In this document: piece by piece, positions 1 through 7,864 of the stretch
How the letters are laid out: the number at the start of each line of letters is the position of its first letter
Numbering within the stretch: the stretch's first letter is position 1
Notes under the pieces: model-generated
What the model was told of the DNA's origin: nothing
The model's database searches: none
Seen by the model: the letters and a program-made list of their open reading frames with translations, nothing else
Position numbers and translations under genes: made by a program
Source: Paenibacillus sp. FSL H8-0332
GTDB taxonomy: Bacteria > Bacillota > Bacilli > Paenibacillales > Paenibacillaceae
Assembly: GCF_037963835.1 (NCBI RefSeq)
Contig: NZ_CP150145.1
Span: 6,882,001 to 6,946,000 of the forward strand
Length of the DNA stretch: 64,000 bases
Direction: 5' to 3'

Positions 1-704
1 GACAGATAGCCCCGCATGAAGGCAGTGTTGAGCAGCACGGATTGTACGGGATAATGGTGCTTCGTGAACCAGCAGACCCAGGCGACATCATTCAGCGGGC
101 TGCCCCATTCCGCCCATTCCCAGTCCAGCACATGCAGCAGATCATCGGCTTCACAGAGCAGATTATGTACTCCGTAATCGCCATGGGTCAGGACCCACGG
201 AAGCTCCCCGGCCTCCGCAGCAGACAGAAAGTGAAGTGACTGCCTGCCGAGAGCGGCGGGGACGAATTCCAGCTTTTGAATCACCTGACTGAGTGCAGAC
301 CTGTTGCTAAGCCGGATCTCTGTCTCTTGCGGCTGATAAGGGCGGGAATGAATCTGGGCAGCCAGCAGCTGCCCCATTCTGCTGTAGATCCGCTCGGCTC
401 TTGTCCAGTCCCTGGCATCCAGAACGGATTGGGCGTTCCCGCCCTGCATGCAGTCCATGATGATGATGCGCATCCCCTCCATCTCCGACACCTCATGCAC
501 CACCGGGGCATCACAGCTTCCCTGCACCAGCCGCATCACCTGAACCTCATTGAGGGTGTCTTCATTGGACAGATTTGTTATTTTGGCTACAAGCGGCGGC
601 TCCGCCCCCGCCATCAGATAGGTGAGATTCGTATATCCCCCTGTCAGCCGCTTCAGCCGGCAGGCATATCTTTCTTCCAGACCTCTGATGATGTTCTCAA
701 TCAT
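1..704 (-). CDS. Aminoglycoside phosphotransferase (APH)-family kinase, truncated by window start
   Basis: A minus-strand frame runs from an ATG at 704 off the left edge without a stop (at least 234 codons). Reading it by eye gives an N-terminal kinase lobe (start MIENIIRGLEERYA), then the APH-family catalytic motif HGDYGVHNLL and the metal-binding motif LDWEWAEWG. These belong to the APH/choline-kinase fold (PF01636), which phosphorylates small hydroxylated substrates with ATP in the cytoplasm. A GAGAGG ribosome binding site lies about 10 nt upstream. The substrate cannot be told: the family covers antibiotic kinases and many metabolic kinases, and nothing nearby points to resistance. The C-terminus lies outside the window. 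Confidence 0.85.
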   Translation of the reverse strand, partial: MIENIIRGLEERYACRLKRLTGGYTNLTYLMAGAEPPLVAKITNLSNEDTLNEVQVMRLVQGSCDAPVVHEVSEMEGMRIIIMDCMQGGNAQSVLDARDWTRAERIYSRMGQLLAAQIHSRPYQPQETEIRLSNRSALSQVIQKLEFVPAALGRQSLHFLSAAEAGELPWVLTHGDYGVHNLLCEADDLLHVLDWEWAEWGSPLNDVAWVCWFTKHHYPVQSVLLNTAFMRGYL

Positions 705-917
705 GATATGAATTCCTCTCTTTTCCCTTCAGTAGACCCTATGCCAAGAATATCACATGCTCCATTTCATTACAGATTAAGCTATTCTGCACAAGCAGAT
801 CTATGGTGCGGTCCGCACTGTACGACAAAGAGACCGGCAAGAGAATTCCGGCCAGTCTGCTTGGGCCATGCCTTATAGCGGTCACCCTGCACAGCCAAAT
901 ACCTGCCCTGAACGGGC

Positions 918-1400
918 TTATGCTTGTAGCCTGGCCGGAATGTACAGCTTGTGGATCAACACTATTTGACCGATATGATAGGCATTATGAGTTGCCGCAT
1001 TGCTGATGATCTCCCACCATACAGCCGGTACCGGGAACCCGTTCACCTGCTCTTCCAGCCCTTCCTCAGACAGCAGGCTCTGCCAGTTCAAGAGCGTCTG
1101 CAGCAGCCTTCCGCGCAGCTCACTGAACGCAATATCTGCCGGAAGCCGGAAGCTGAGGTTATTATCCTTAACCGGAGGCAAAGCGTCCATATGCCCTTCG
1201 CGGTACCGTGTCTGCCAGGCTTCATTCCAGTACAGTAAATGCTGGGTAAGCTCAGCTATGCTGCTGACTCCTTCAACCGGCTTCCAGAACGCTTCCTCCT
1301 CGGTCACGTTCTCCACAGCCTGCATATAAGGAAGATGCCAGCTGGGATCATTAGCACCGGCCAGCAGTTGATTGGCAAGCACATCCTTGGCATGAACCAT
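918..1400 (-). CDS. DinB family protein
   Basis: 160 residues, matching the four-helix-bundle DinB/YfiT-like family (DinB_2) in length and pattern. It has an N-terminal WHLPYMQAVENVTEEEAFW helix, a mid HLLYWNEAW segment and a C-terminal HNAYHIGQIVLIHK helix, whose histidines are typical metal ligands of this fold. Family members are metal-dependent small enzymes, several acting as bacillithiol- or mycothiol-dependent transferases; the substrate here is unknown. The ATG at 1400 follows a GAGGAG site by 9 nt. It is same-strand with the phosphotransferase downstream (213 bp gap). A second DinB gene lies at 48.5-49.1 kb. Confidence 0.85.
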   Translation of the reverse strand: MVHAKDVLANQLLAGANDPSWHLPYMQAVENVTEEEAFWKPVEGVSSIAELTQHLLYWNEAWQTRYREGHMDALPPVKDNNLSFRLPADIAFSELRGRLLQTLLNWQSLLSEEGLEEQVNGFPVPAVWWEIISNAATHNAYHIGQIVLIHKLYIPARLQA

Positions 1401-1477
1401 TCCTTCACTCTCCTCTTCTTCGCATTTTGTTATATTCTAAGTAAAGCCCCCTTCCCCTACCGGGAACGAGGACTTCT

Positions 1478-2023
1478 CTACTGGCTGGAGGGCTTGTATT
1501 CGCTCAGCTTGCCGTAATAGACCAGATGGAGCCGTTCGCTCTGCCGGAAGTCATCCGGGGTGACGAGCGCAGGCAGCTTGTTCCACAGCTTAATGCCCGA
1601 GCGCTCCAGAATCTCAGCAACGAACTGCGAACAGAAATAGGAGTTGCTGAACTCCACCGGCTCCTTCAGCGCAATGCCGATGACGCCGAGGATATTGTAG
1701 AGATACTTCTGGCGGCTGCGGATGAAGACCTGGAGCACCCGCTTCATTTTCTCAACCTCACGGTCTGTAACCTGAAGCTCGTAGATGACGCAGGTAGTCT
1801 CCGGGTATTTGCTGTAGGTGCCTGTGCGGATATCCTCCTTCACGAACCCGCCGTTCAGCGGATTGGCCGGATGCTTCCTTCCAAAGCTATATAGCTCGGA
1901 CAGCTCCCGGTTAAATGAGATCGAGGCATGATTATACGGCGCTTTGGTATAGCCCTGAATGAGCCTCGTGAACAGCGTTCCCGTATTGGTGAGCATGATG
2001 TACACTGACCGGTCTGCTGACAT
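1478..2023 (-). CDS. Permuted papain-like (YiiX/NlpC-P60 superfamily) amidase-like protein
   Basis: 181 residues. The histidine block YNHASISF comes early (about residue 30) and the cysteine block YFCSQFVAEIL late (about residue 130). This is the circularly permuted order of the YaeF/YiiX C92 branch of NlpC/P60-like thiol hydrolases. Such proteins are proposed amidases or acyl-transfer enzymes acting on peptidoglycan or lipids. No signal peptide is visible, so a cytoplasmic place is likely. The start ATG follows an AAGGGG site by 9 nt. Substrate unknown; annotation rests on the Cys/His pattern. Confidence 0.65.
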   Translation of the reverse strand: MSADRSVYIMLTNTGTLFTRLIQGYTKAPYNHASISFNRELSELYSFGRKHPANPLNGGFVKEDIRTGTYSKYPETTCVIYELQVTDREVEKMKRVLQVFIRSRQKYLYNILGVIGIALKEPVEFSNSYFCSQFVAEILERSGIKLWNKLPALVTPDDFRQSERLHLVYYGKLSEYKPSSQ

Positions 2024-2331
2024 TGCAATTTTCCCCTTATAATCTGTTTATAGGCCTTTTGTGGCAGTGATCCCATAACTCTTTGGAATCCTGCACATAA
2101 TACAACATTATGCTCATGAAATGAGCTTAAATCCAAAATTGTTGTCTAAAAGACAGCATTTCGCCTTCTCCAAACGGCTTAACGGGATAATTCATGTATT
2201 TGATGCAACAATCCTCTCGAACACCCGGTTACCAATGATTCAGAGTTGTAGAACGTACAACATTTATGTCTGTAGTGCCTACTAAGGTCTCTATACTGCA
2301 CAACGAATCAAGTGTAAGCTTCAAATTAAGC

Positions 2332-2360
2332 TGGACGCTCTGTCTATTTTAGCATAAAAT
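2332..2360 (+). promoter_or_regulatory. Sigma-A-type promoter in a 380-bp gene-free stretch
   Basis: TGGACG (2332-2337), 17 bp, TAAAAT (2355-2360), placed about 45 bp before the CDP-diglyceride synthase-like gene. The rest of the stretch 2024-2403 holds no gene; it has a short inverted repeat GTTGTA-GAACG-TACAAC (2245-2261) of unknown role. Confidence 0.5.
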
Positions 2361-2403
2361 CCCTGTATTGAAATGCCACTCCGAGACAAGTTGGTGATTG
2401 CAA

Positions 2404-3318
2404 GTGGACCGCTCCTTATTCACACTAGTTCTGATCTTTGCAGCTCTATCGGTTATACATGGACTGTATCTTGTGGTCAGCAGATTGCAGAAGGACAAGG
2501 ATTATACCGGAATCGGCTTCCGCATCAAAACCTGGTGGGGCATGCTGTTCATCTTCTGCCTCGCTACCCTGTCCAATTCTGTCGTGTCCCTGCTGTCCCT
2601 GATGGTGCTGAGCTTCTTCGCCCTCAAGGAGTATTTCTCCATGATCCGGACCAGAAAAGCGGACCGCAGGCTGTTCCTATGGGCTTATCTGTCTATTCCG
2701 CTGCAATTCTACTGGGTCTACATTGAATGGTACGGGATGTTCATTGTCTTCATTCCAGTCTATGTGTTCCTGCTGTTGCCGCTCCCCCGGCTGATCAACA
2801 AAGGGACCCTTGGCTTCCTGCGCAGCGTCAGCGCTACCCAGTGGGGACTTATGCTGATGGTATTCGGACTGAGTCATCTGGCTTACTTCCAATTCGCAAC
2901 GCCGGAGTACGGGGCAGGTCTGGTCCTCTTCCTAGTGGTACTGACCCAGCTCAATGATGCCGTTCACTATCTGGCTTCGATCTACTTCGGCAGACACAAA
3001 ATCGTCCCGACCGCAAATCCCCACCTGACCTGGGAAGGATTCGTCTGCGCGTTTGTGGTGACAACAGCGGTATCCTATCTGATGTATCCTCATCTGACAC
3101 CGCTGAATCCGGTCTTCGGTTATCTCTCCGGCATGCTGGTCAGTCTCAGTGGATTCTTCGGCAGCCTGACCGTCTCCGTGCTTAAGCGGGATCTGCTGAT
3201 CGGGGATGATGACAAATTCGCCGCACTTCAGACAAGCTATCTGAGCCGCATCGACAGCCTCACCTATACCGCACCGGTGTTCTTCCATGTAATCCGCTAC
3301 TATTTCGACTTCATGTAG
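2404..3318 (+). CDS. Phosphatidate cytidylyltransferase (CdsA-like) family membrane protein
   Basis: About 304 residues with roughly eight hydrophobic segments. The C-terminal block SVLKRDLLIGDDDKFAALQT followed by LSRIDSL matches the signature of CTP_transf_1 proteins (S-x3-KR, later D-R-x-D/S). CdsA makes CDP-diacylglycerol from phosphatidate and CTP in the membrane. This paralogue has a degenerate signature (RIDS rather than DRVD), so it may be a CdsA-like enzyme rather than the housekeeping one. I prefer GTG at 2404, spaced 6 nt from GGTGA, over TTG at 2398, which almost touches it. A strong terminator follows at once, so it is probably monocistronic. Confidence 0.75.
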   Translation: MDRSLFTLVLIFAALSVIHGLYLVVSRLQKDKDYTGIGFRIKTWWGMLFIFCLATLSNSVVSLLSLMVLSFFALKEYFSMIRTRKADRRLFLWAYLSIPLQFYWVYIEWYGMFIVFIPVYVFLLLPLPRLINKGTLGFLRSVSATQWGLMLMVFGLSHLAYFQFATPEYGAGLVLFLVVLTQLNDAVHYLASIYFGRHKIVPTANPHLTWEGFVCAFVVTTAVSYLMYPHLTPLNPVFGYLSGMLVSLSGFFGSLTVSVLKRDLLIGDDDKFAALQTSYLSRIDSLTYTAPVFFHVIRYYFDFM

Positions 3319-3355
3319 CCGCTGGGCATACCCGCTTGTTACCCCGAAGCGCAGC

Positions 3356-3389
3356 AACAGAGACTATCCGCGAGCGGATAGTCTCTGTT
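3356..3389. terminator. Bidirectional intrinsic terminator
   Basis: Perfect 15-bp stem AACAGAGACTATCCG with a 4-nt CGAG loop and TTT following. It lies between the convergent CdsA-like gene and the beta-helix lipoprotein gene. Confidence 0.85.
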
Positions 3390-3419
3390 TGGCTGCGGGG
3401 ATGCCGCTCACCATACTGC

Positions 3420-5573
3420 TTATTCCTTGCTTGCCCCTGCATTGGCTGGAGCCGTGGTGCCTGCATCGGCAGGTCTTGTCGTGCCCGCGTCAGCCGGCGG
3501 CGTTCCTCCTTGGCCGCCCGGCCCGCCGCCGGTCCGGTTGCCTCGCCCTCCGCCGCCCGCTCCTCCCATCCCGCTTCCGCCTGTGGTTACACCCGATGCA
3601 TTCACCCAGGTCACCGGACTGGTGATGTCAAAAGCAACGAATTTGCCGCCCCCGCTGTACGTCCCGCCGGTATTCAATCCGTCTGTTGCTGTTCCGGTAG
3701 AACTGCCGCCGGTATAGACCGTATAAGAGCCGCCATTCAGCTCTGGAGCGCTGACCACTACGGTCTGGAAGCTCTTCGCTGGAGTGAAGGTCAGGATGCC
3801 CTTACCGTCAGCGTCTTCCAGGTGAACCATCGTTCCGGCCTGGTGGGTGGCAGCGAACTCCACGCTTACCGAATACTGGCCGGAGTCTTCGCCCGGAGCC
3901 TGTGCCATTCCTGATGCACCTGCGGCTACCAGGAACCCGCCTGTGATGTTGAAGGCTCCGTCATAATCCAGGGCACCGTTGCCGGAGTTCTCGGGGCCAT
4001 TCACAATGACGGTGCCTCCGGTCATAGTTACCGAGTCGTTGGAGTCCAGGCCATCGCCTGCGGCATCTACAGTCAGGGTCCCGCCGCTAATGGCCAGCAG
4101 GTTGCTGCCGGTGCTGCTGAACGTATCATGAGCCTGCGTTCCTGCTGCCGTATTAGTATCGTTGCCTCCGGCCACATTGACTCCATCGTCTGTAGCTGTC
4201 ACATGGATCTCACCGCCGGATATGGTGATATCCGCCCCTTCTATCCCTTCATAGCTCCGCGTAATATTGACGGTGCCGCCCGATATCGAGACCAGAGCAT
4301 CGGCGTGAATCCCGTCATCCCCTGTAGTGATCTGGAATTCCCCATCCGTTACCGAGATACTGCTGTTGCTGTGCAGCGCATCATCTGCGGCATCCACCGT
4401 GAAGCTTCCGCCGTTCACCGTCAGGACGCCGCCTGCCTTCATCCCTTTGGCGCTGACGGATTCTGTCTCCGCCGCTGCTGCGGTGCCACTCTCCACTGCT
4501 TGGGGCTGGTCAGCCGCCGGCTCAGCATCCATCGCAGGCGGCGTACCCCCTTCTTCCCCGGGAGCAGGGAAGGCTCCATCCTCCGGATGCTGACCGAAGC
4601 CGCCGCCCATTCCCGGCCCGCCCTGATCGCCGGTCTTCACTGCGGCATTCACATAGCCGCCTCCAGTCACCAGTGTATACGTGCCGCCGTCGATGACAGC
4701 AGCGGTCTCCGCTTGAAGCCCGTCATTACCGGCCGTAATGTCGAAGGTTCCGGCGGCAATAGCGATGAAGCCCTTGGCGGCATCCTTGTCATTCGTTGAT
4801 TTGATGCCGTCGCCTTCTGCATGAATTGTAATACCGCCGTCCTGTATAGCTACCAGGTCCTTACCGACAATACCGTCATCTGCTGCCTGCACTTCGATCG
4901 TGCCGGACATGATTTTGAGATCATCCTTGCTGGTGATGCCATCGTTATAGTTGCCGGTTACCGTCAGCTTGCCGGTGCCGTTAATCGTCAGGTCTGCTTT
5001 GCTGAAGACCGCCGCACTTGGCTCATCCTCAGCTCCGTCTGCGAACACGTACGCAGCTCCATCTGTCACACTGTTATCCGTCCCTTCCTGCAAGGTGATG
5101 ACCACTTTACCGGCTTCCTTGATGTATATCGGAGCACTATCACTGTCCGTCAGGTGAGCGCCATTCAGCACCAGCCTTACGGTCCCTTTGTCCTGCTCAT
5201 CTACGATAATCTGGCCGTCACTCAGTGTGCCGCTAAGCACATAAGTGCCTGCTTCCGTAATGGTTACTGTGCCTTCTTGCACCGTTGCGCCTGCACCGTC
5301 TACCACAGCAGTAGTTCCAGCCAGAGTTATAGCAGTCGAATCCGTTGCCGTCCAGGCGGTTACAGCATCCTCTTCCTCCCAAGCCACAAGATCCGTTGCC
5401 TTCACACTTGCCAGCTGCACAGCGGCAGAGGTACTGCTCTGCGCGGCCGAAACTGATGTACTCACGTTGTTACTTGTATCAGATGGCGTAGCGGCTTTTA
5501 CACTGCATGCCGACATGACTGCGGCGCATAGCAGCACCAGTCCTATCCGGCTGCCTGTTCTGAAATTCTTCAT
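3420..5573 (-). CDS. Cthe_2159-type carbohydrate-binding beta-helix lipoprotein
   Basis: 717 residues. A lipoprotein signal with VMSAC at about residue 23 predicts anchoring on the outer membrane face. The body is built of short right-handed beta-helix turns rich in TINGTGKLTVTGN, DDGI and SGGTVNIT patterns, as in the Cthe_2159 family (PF14262), whose founding member binds acidic polysaccharide and calcium. A Gly/Pro/Glu-rich insert lies near residues 315-375. The C-terminal tail is Gly-rich and then repeats PADAGTT/PANAG. It is the last gene of the VTC polymerase-DUF4956 operon, 27 bp after DUF4956. Such proteins (or CotH) commonly accompany VTC/DUF4956, suggesting a cell-surface role linked to polyphosphate; that link is inference. 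Confidence 0.85.
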   Translation of the reverse strand: MKNFRTGSRIGLVLLCAAVMSACSVKAATPSDTSNNVSTSVSAAQSSTSAAVQLASVKATDLVAWEEEDAVTAWTATDSTAITLAGTTAVVDGAGATVQEGTVTITEAGTYVLSGTLSDGQIIVDEQDKGTVRLVLNGAHLTDSDSAPIYIKEAGKVVITLQEGTDNSVTDGAAYVFADGAEDEPSAAVFSKADLTINGTGKLTVTGNYNDGITSKDDLKIMSGTIEVQAADDGIVGKDLVAIQDGGITIHAEGDGIKSTNDKDAAKGFIAIAAGTFDITAGNDGLQAETAAVIDGGTYTLVTGGGYVNAAVKTGDQGGPGMGGGFGQHPEDGAFPAPGEEGGTPPAMDAEPAADQPQAVESGTAAAAETESVSAKGMKAGGVLTVNGGSFTVDAADDALHSNSSISVTDGEFQITTGDDGIHADALVSISGGTVNITRSYEGIEGADITISGGEIHVTATDDGVNVAGGNDTNTAAGTQAHDTFSSTGSNLLAISGGTLTVDAAGDGLDSNDSVTMTGGTVIVNGPENSGNGALDYDGAFNITGGFLVAAGASGMAQAPGEDSGQYSVSVEFAATHQAGTMVHLEDADGKGILTFTPAKSFQTVVVSAPELNGGSYTVYTGGSSTGTATDGLNTGGTYSGGGKFVAFDITSPVTWVNASGVTTGGSGMGGAGGGGRGNRTGGGPGGQGGTPPADAGTTRPADAGTTAPANAGASKE

Positions 5574-5600
5574 CGGTCATCATTCCCTTCTTGTAGCGGA

Positions 5601-6293
5601 TTAGTATTCGTTCATGACAGGTGCCATGGTCAGTGAGAGATCCAGGTTCCCGTTACGTGTGCGGATGGCGTCCAGCAGCTCCTTCTGGCTCGTCTGCTCA
5701 TCAATCGTTACAGCGTAGACCAGCTCATACAGGCTGCCCAGCTCAGTAGTTCTGATCTTCTTCAGCTCGTAGGCCACATTGAAGGCGTTGAAGACCTCCG
5801 CGAAGGCTTCCTCATAACCTAGATTCTCAGGGATCGTTACCTTCAGTGTCTTGTGCATCGCCTTCTTAAGTCCAAAGCCCGTACGGCTAAGCACGGCCAT
5901 CAGAACGCAGAGGATAAGAGTGAAAAAGACCGCGTAACCGAAGGCCCCTACCCCGCAGGCCAGCCCGGAGGCCATGGTGAACAGGACAAAAGTGATATCC
6001 TTCGGATCACCGGGAGCGCTGCGGAACCGGATGATCGAGAAGGCACCCGCCAGGCTGAAGGCCCGGGCCACATTGCTGCCGATAAGCAGGATGATGATCG
6101 CTACAATGACCGGCAGCAGAACCATAGTCAGTGTGAAGCTCTGTGAGTATCCCGCAGGGCTCGTCTTCATGTAGGTGAAGCTGATCAGCCCGCCGAGGAT
6201 AATGGCGATGACGATGGTCAAGGCAGCATTCATGAATGTTAGTTCCGAAGTAGACTCAGCTACGGAAAATATCGAATCAAGCATAGCAGACAC
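5601..6293 (-). CDS. DUF4956 integral membrane protein
   Basis: 230 residues. Four hydrophobic segments fill the first about 140 residues, with the conserved membrane-proximal block AGAFSIIRFRSAPGDPKDI, the hallmark of DUF4956. A soluble C-terminal alpha/beta domain of about 85 residues follows. DUF4956 proteins have no proven reaction but are regularly encoded with VTC-type polyphosphate polymerases, so a role in membrane polyphosphate handling or in a coupled surface process is inferred. The gene overlaps the end of the VTC gene by 17 nt, showing tight translational coupling, and leads into the lipoprotein gene. Confidence 0.88.
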   Translation of the reverse strand: MSAMLDSIFSVAESTSELTFMNAALTIVIAIILGGLISFTYMKTSPAGYSQSFTLTMVLLPVIVAIIILLIGSNVARAFSLAGAFSIIRFRSAPGDPKDITFVLFTMASGLACGVGAFGYAVFFTLILCVLMAVLSRTGFGLKKAMHKTLKVTIPENLGYEEAFAEVFNAFNVAYELKKIRTTELGSLYELVYAVTIDEQTSQKELLDAIRTRNGNLDLSLTMAPVMNEY

Positions 6294-7020
6294 ACTCTCT
6301 TTCTGATTGGCTGGTTCGCAGCATTTTTTTATATTCGTTGCCGTATTTGGAGAAGCTGGTGCGGTACATCTGATGCTCCGACAGCATCCTGGCCAGCCAG
6401 ACCGGAATGGTCTTCTCCGCCTTCACTTCCATCAGCCATTGCCCCGGCTCCAGCAGCTCCTCGCCATACACGCCATGCTCCATCTTCAGATCATACCGGC
6501 GGCAGCGGATATTGGTGTCGAAGGTGATGCGGAGGTCCCGGTTGTTTTTGCAAAACATGGCTTTGCGGTCATAGGACAGATACAGCTTCGGCTGCAGATC
6601 ATAGCGGGTCAGCAAGTACTTGATCTCCCCGATCACCTGCTTGTTCATATAGCTCTCGAATTCAGGCTCCCTGCCGCTCTCGATGAATGCATAGGCTTCA
6701 TCCAGCTTCAGCGGGGTTCTTCTTTTGTTGACCAGGCCCAGCACCTTCTTCTTGATCTCCAGATAGACTCTGGTGTCGCCTTCAGGAATGCCGTAGGCTC
6801 TGATGCGCAGCTTCTCCCTGTACTTCGGCTTCGCCAGGCTGCTGCGGATCAGGGAATTCTGCGGGGTGTCATAATACAGATTGGTGATGGAATAATATTC
6901 GTGCTGCTTGTTGTATGCATCAGGCTCCATATATTCCAGCAGTTCGTGATAGAGCTTCAGATAGGATTCATGGTCGAACAGATACTTGTTCTCGTAACGG
7001 TTGAAGACCTCAATAGCCAT
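6277..7020 (-). CDS. VTC-domain polyphosphate polymerase
   Basis: 247 residues spanning one VTC catalytic domain (PF09359). It shows the basic strands of the CYTH-like tunnel: KYREKLRIRAYG, YLEIKKKVLGLVNKRRTPL, YLSYDRKAMF and LMEVKAEKTIPVW. VTC4-type domains polymerise ATP gamma-phosphate into polyphosphate in a basic tunnel; the alternating K/R and E residues here fit an active enzyme. There is no membrane segment; the overlapping DUF4956 gene would supply the membrane partner. It is first gene of the minus-strand operon and divergent from a two-component system across 166 bp. Confidence 0.88.
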   Translation of the reverse strand: MAIEVFNRYENKYLFDHESYLKLYHELLEYMEPDAYNKQHEYYSITNLYYDTPQNSLIRSSLAKPKYREKLRIRAYGIPEGDTRVYLEIKKKVLGLVNKRRTPLKLDEAYAFIESGREPEFESYMNKQVIGEIKYLLTRYDLQPKLYLSYDRKAMFCKNNRDLRITFDTNIRCRRYDLKMEHGVYGEELLEPGQWLMEVKAEKTIPVWLARMLSEHQMYRTSFSKYGNEYKKMLRTSQSERECVCYA

Positions 7021-7085
7021 GGGGATCAGTTCCTTTCAGGGGTGTAATGGGTGCCGCTTGCTTATGAATGTATCTTAGCCTCCGA

Positions 7086-7126
7086 ACCTTTAGTGAATCT
7101 TAAATGGATTAAGGTTGATTAAAGGT
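7086..7126. promoter_or_regulatory. Imperfect palindrome of tandem TTAA motifs, candidate response-regulator operator
   Basis: Left arm 7086-7103 (ACCTTTAGTGAATCTTAA) and right arm 7109-7126 (TTAAGGTTGATTAAAGGT) are inverted repeats matching at 15 of 18 positions. Within the right arm TTAAGG and TTAAAGG are direct repeats 10 bp apart; the left arm shows the same on the other strand. Tandem sites one helical turn apart are the usual target form of OmpR/PhoB-type regulators. It sits between the VTC operon and the regulator gene. Confidence 0.6.
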
Positions 7127-7131
7127 CACCT

Positions 7132-7140
7132 TGATATAAT
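7132..7140 (+). promoter_or_regulatory. Extended -10 promoter for the two-component system
   Basis: TGATATAAT has the TGn extension and a perfect TATAAT. No good -35 lies at 17 bp; the operator-like palindrome ends 5 bp upstream, as expected for an activated promoter. Transcription from here fits a regulator start at 7187. Confidence 0.6.
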
Positions 7141-7186
7141 GGCACCAGCGGCAAATACATTACTTAAGAAGAGGATGAGCCAGCCC

Positions 7187-7864
7187 ATGAGAATATTAAT
7201 CGTAGAAGATGAGGTCCATCTGGCGGAGGCCTTAACCCAAATCCTCAAAAAACACAATTATTCGGTAGACGCGGTGCATGACGGCCGAGCCGGTCTCGAT
7301 TATGCGCAGAGCGGGATCTATGACCTGCTGCTGCTGGATATTATGATGCCGGAGGTGGATGGAATCAGCGTGCTGAAGGAACTGCGCAAGGACGGAATCT
7401 CCACACCGGTTATCATGCTTACCGCCAAAGGGGAGATTACCGACATGGTGACCGGACTCGATCATGGAGCAGACGATTATATCGCCAAGCCGTTCGCTTC
7501 GGAGGAGCTGCTGGCCCGTATCCGGGCTGCGCTGCGGCGTAAGGGCGAGGTGATTCCTGACGATGCTCTGAAGTTCGGGGATCTGGAGCTGAATACGGCC
7601 AACCCGAAGCTGACGGTGAAGGGCAAGGAGATGAAGCTGAATCTGAAGGAGACGGAGCTGCTGGAGCTGCTGATCCTAAGGAAGCAGGCAGTCACCTCGA
7701 AGGAGCAGATCATTGAGAAGCTATGGGGGTTCGATTCCGATGCGGAGCATAACAACGTGGAGGTCTATATTTCTTTTTTGCGTAAAAAGCTGGCCTTCCT
7801 GAACTCAGAGGTGCGCATCAGCACGATTAGGGGCGTAGGGTATGTGCTGGAGGGAAGTGCCTGA
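7187..7864 (+). CDS. OmpR-family response regulator
   Basis: 225 residues from MRILIVEDE. The receiver domain (1-120) has the acidic pair E7/D8, phospho-acceptor D51 in LLLLDIMMPEVDG, a T in MLTAKG and the K of YIAKPF. A Trans_reg_C winged helix (about 130-222) ends in RGVGYVLEG. It would bind DNA when phosphorylated by the kinase encoded next; stop and start codons overlap by 1 nt. A reading frame is open back to 7115, but that would precede the -10 at 7135-7140, whereas 7187 follows GAGG by 12 nt. Its divergent neighbour, the VTC operon, is the likely target. Confidence 0.92.
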   Translation: MRILIVEDEVHLAEALTQILKKHNYSVDAVHDGRAGLDYAQSGIYDLLLLDIMMPEVDGISVLKELRKDGISTPVIMLTAKGEITDMVTGLDHGADDYIAKPFASEELLARIRAALRRKGEVIPDDALKFGDLELNTANPKLTVKGKEMKLNLKETELLELLILRKQAVTSKEQIIEKLWGFDSDAEHNNVEVYISFLRKKLAFLNSEVRISTIRGVGYVLEGSA

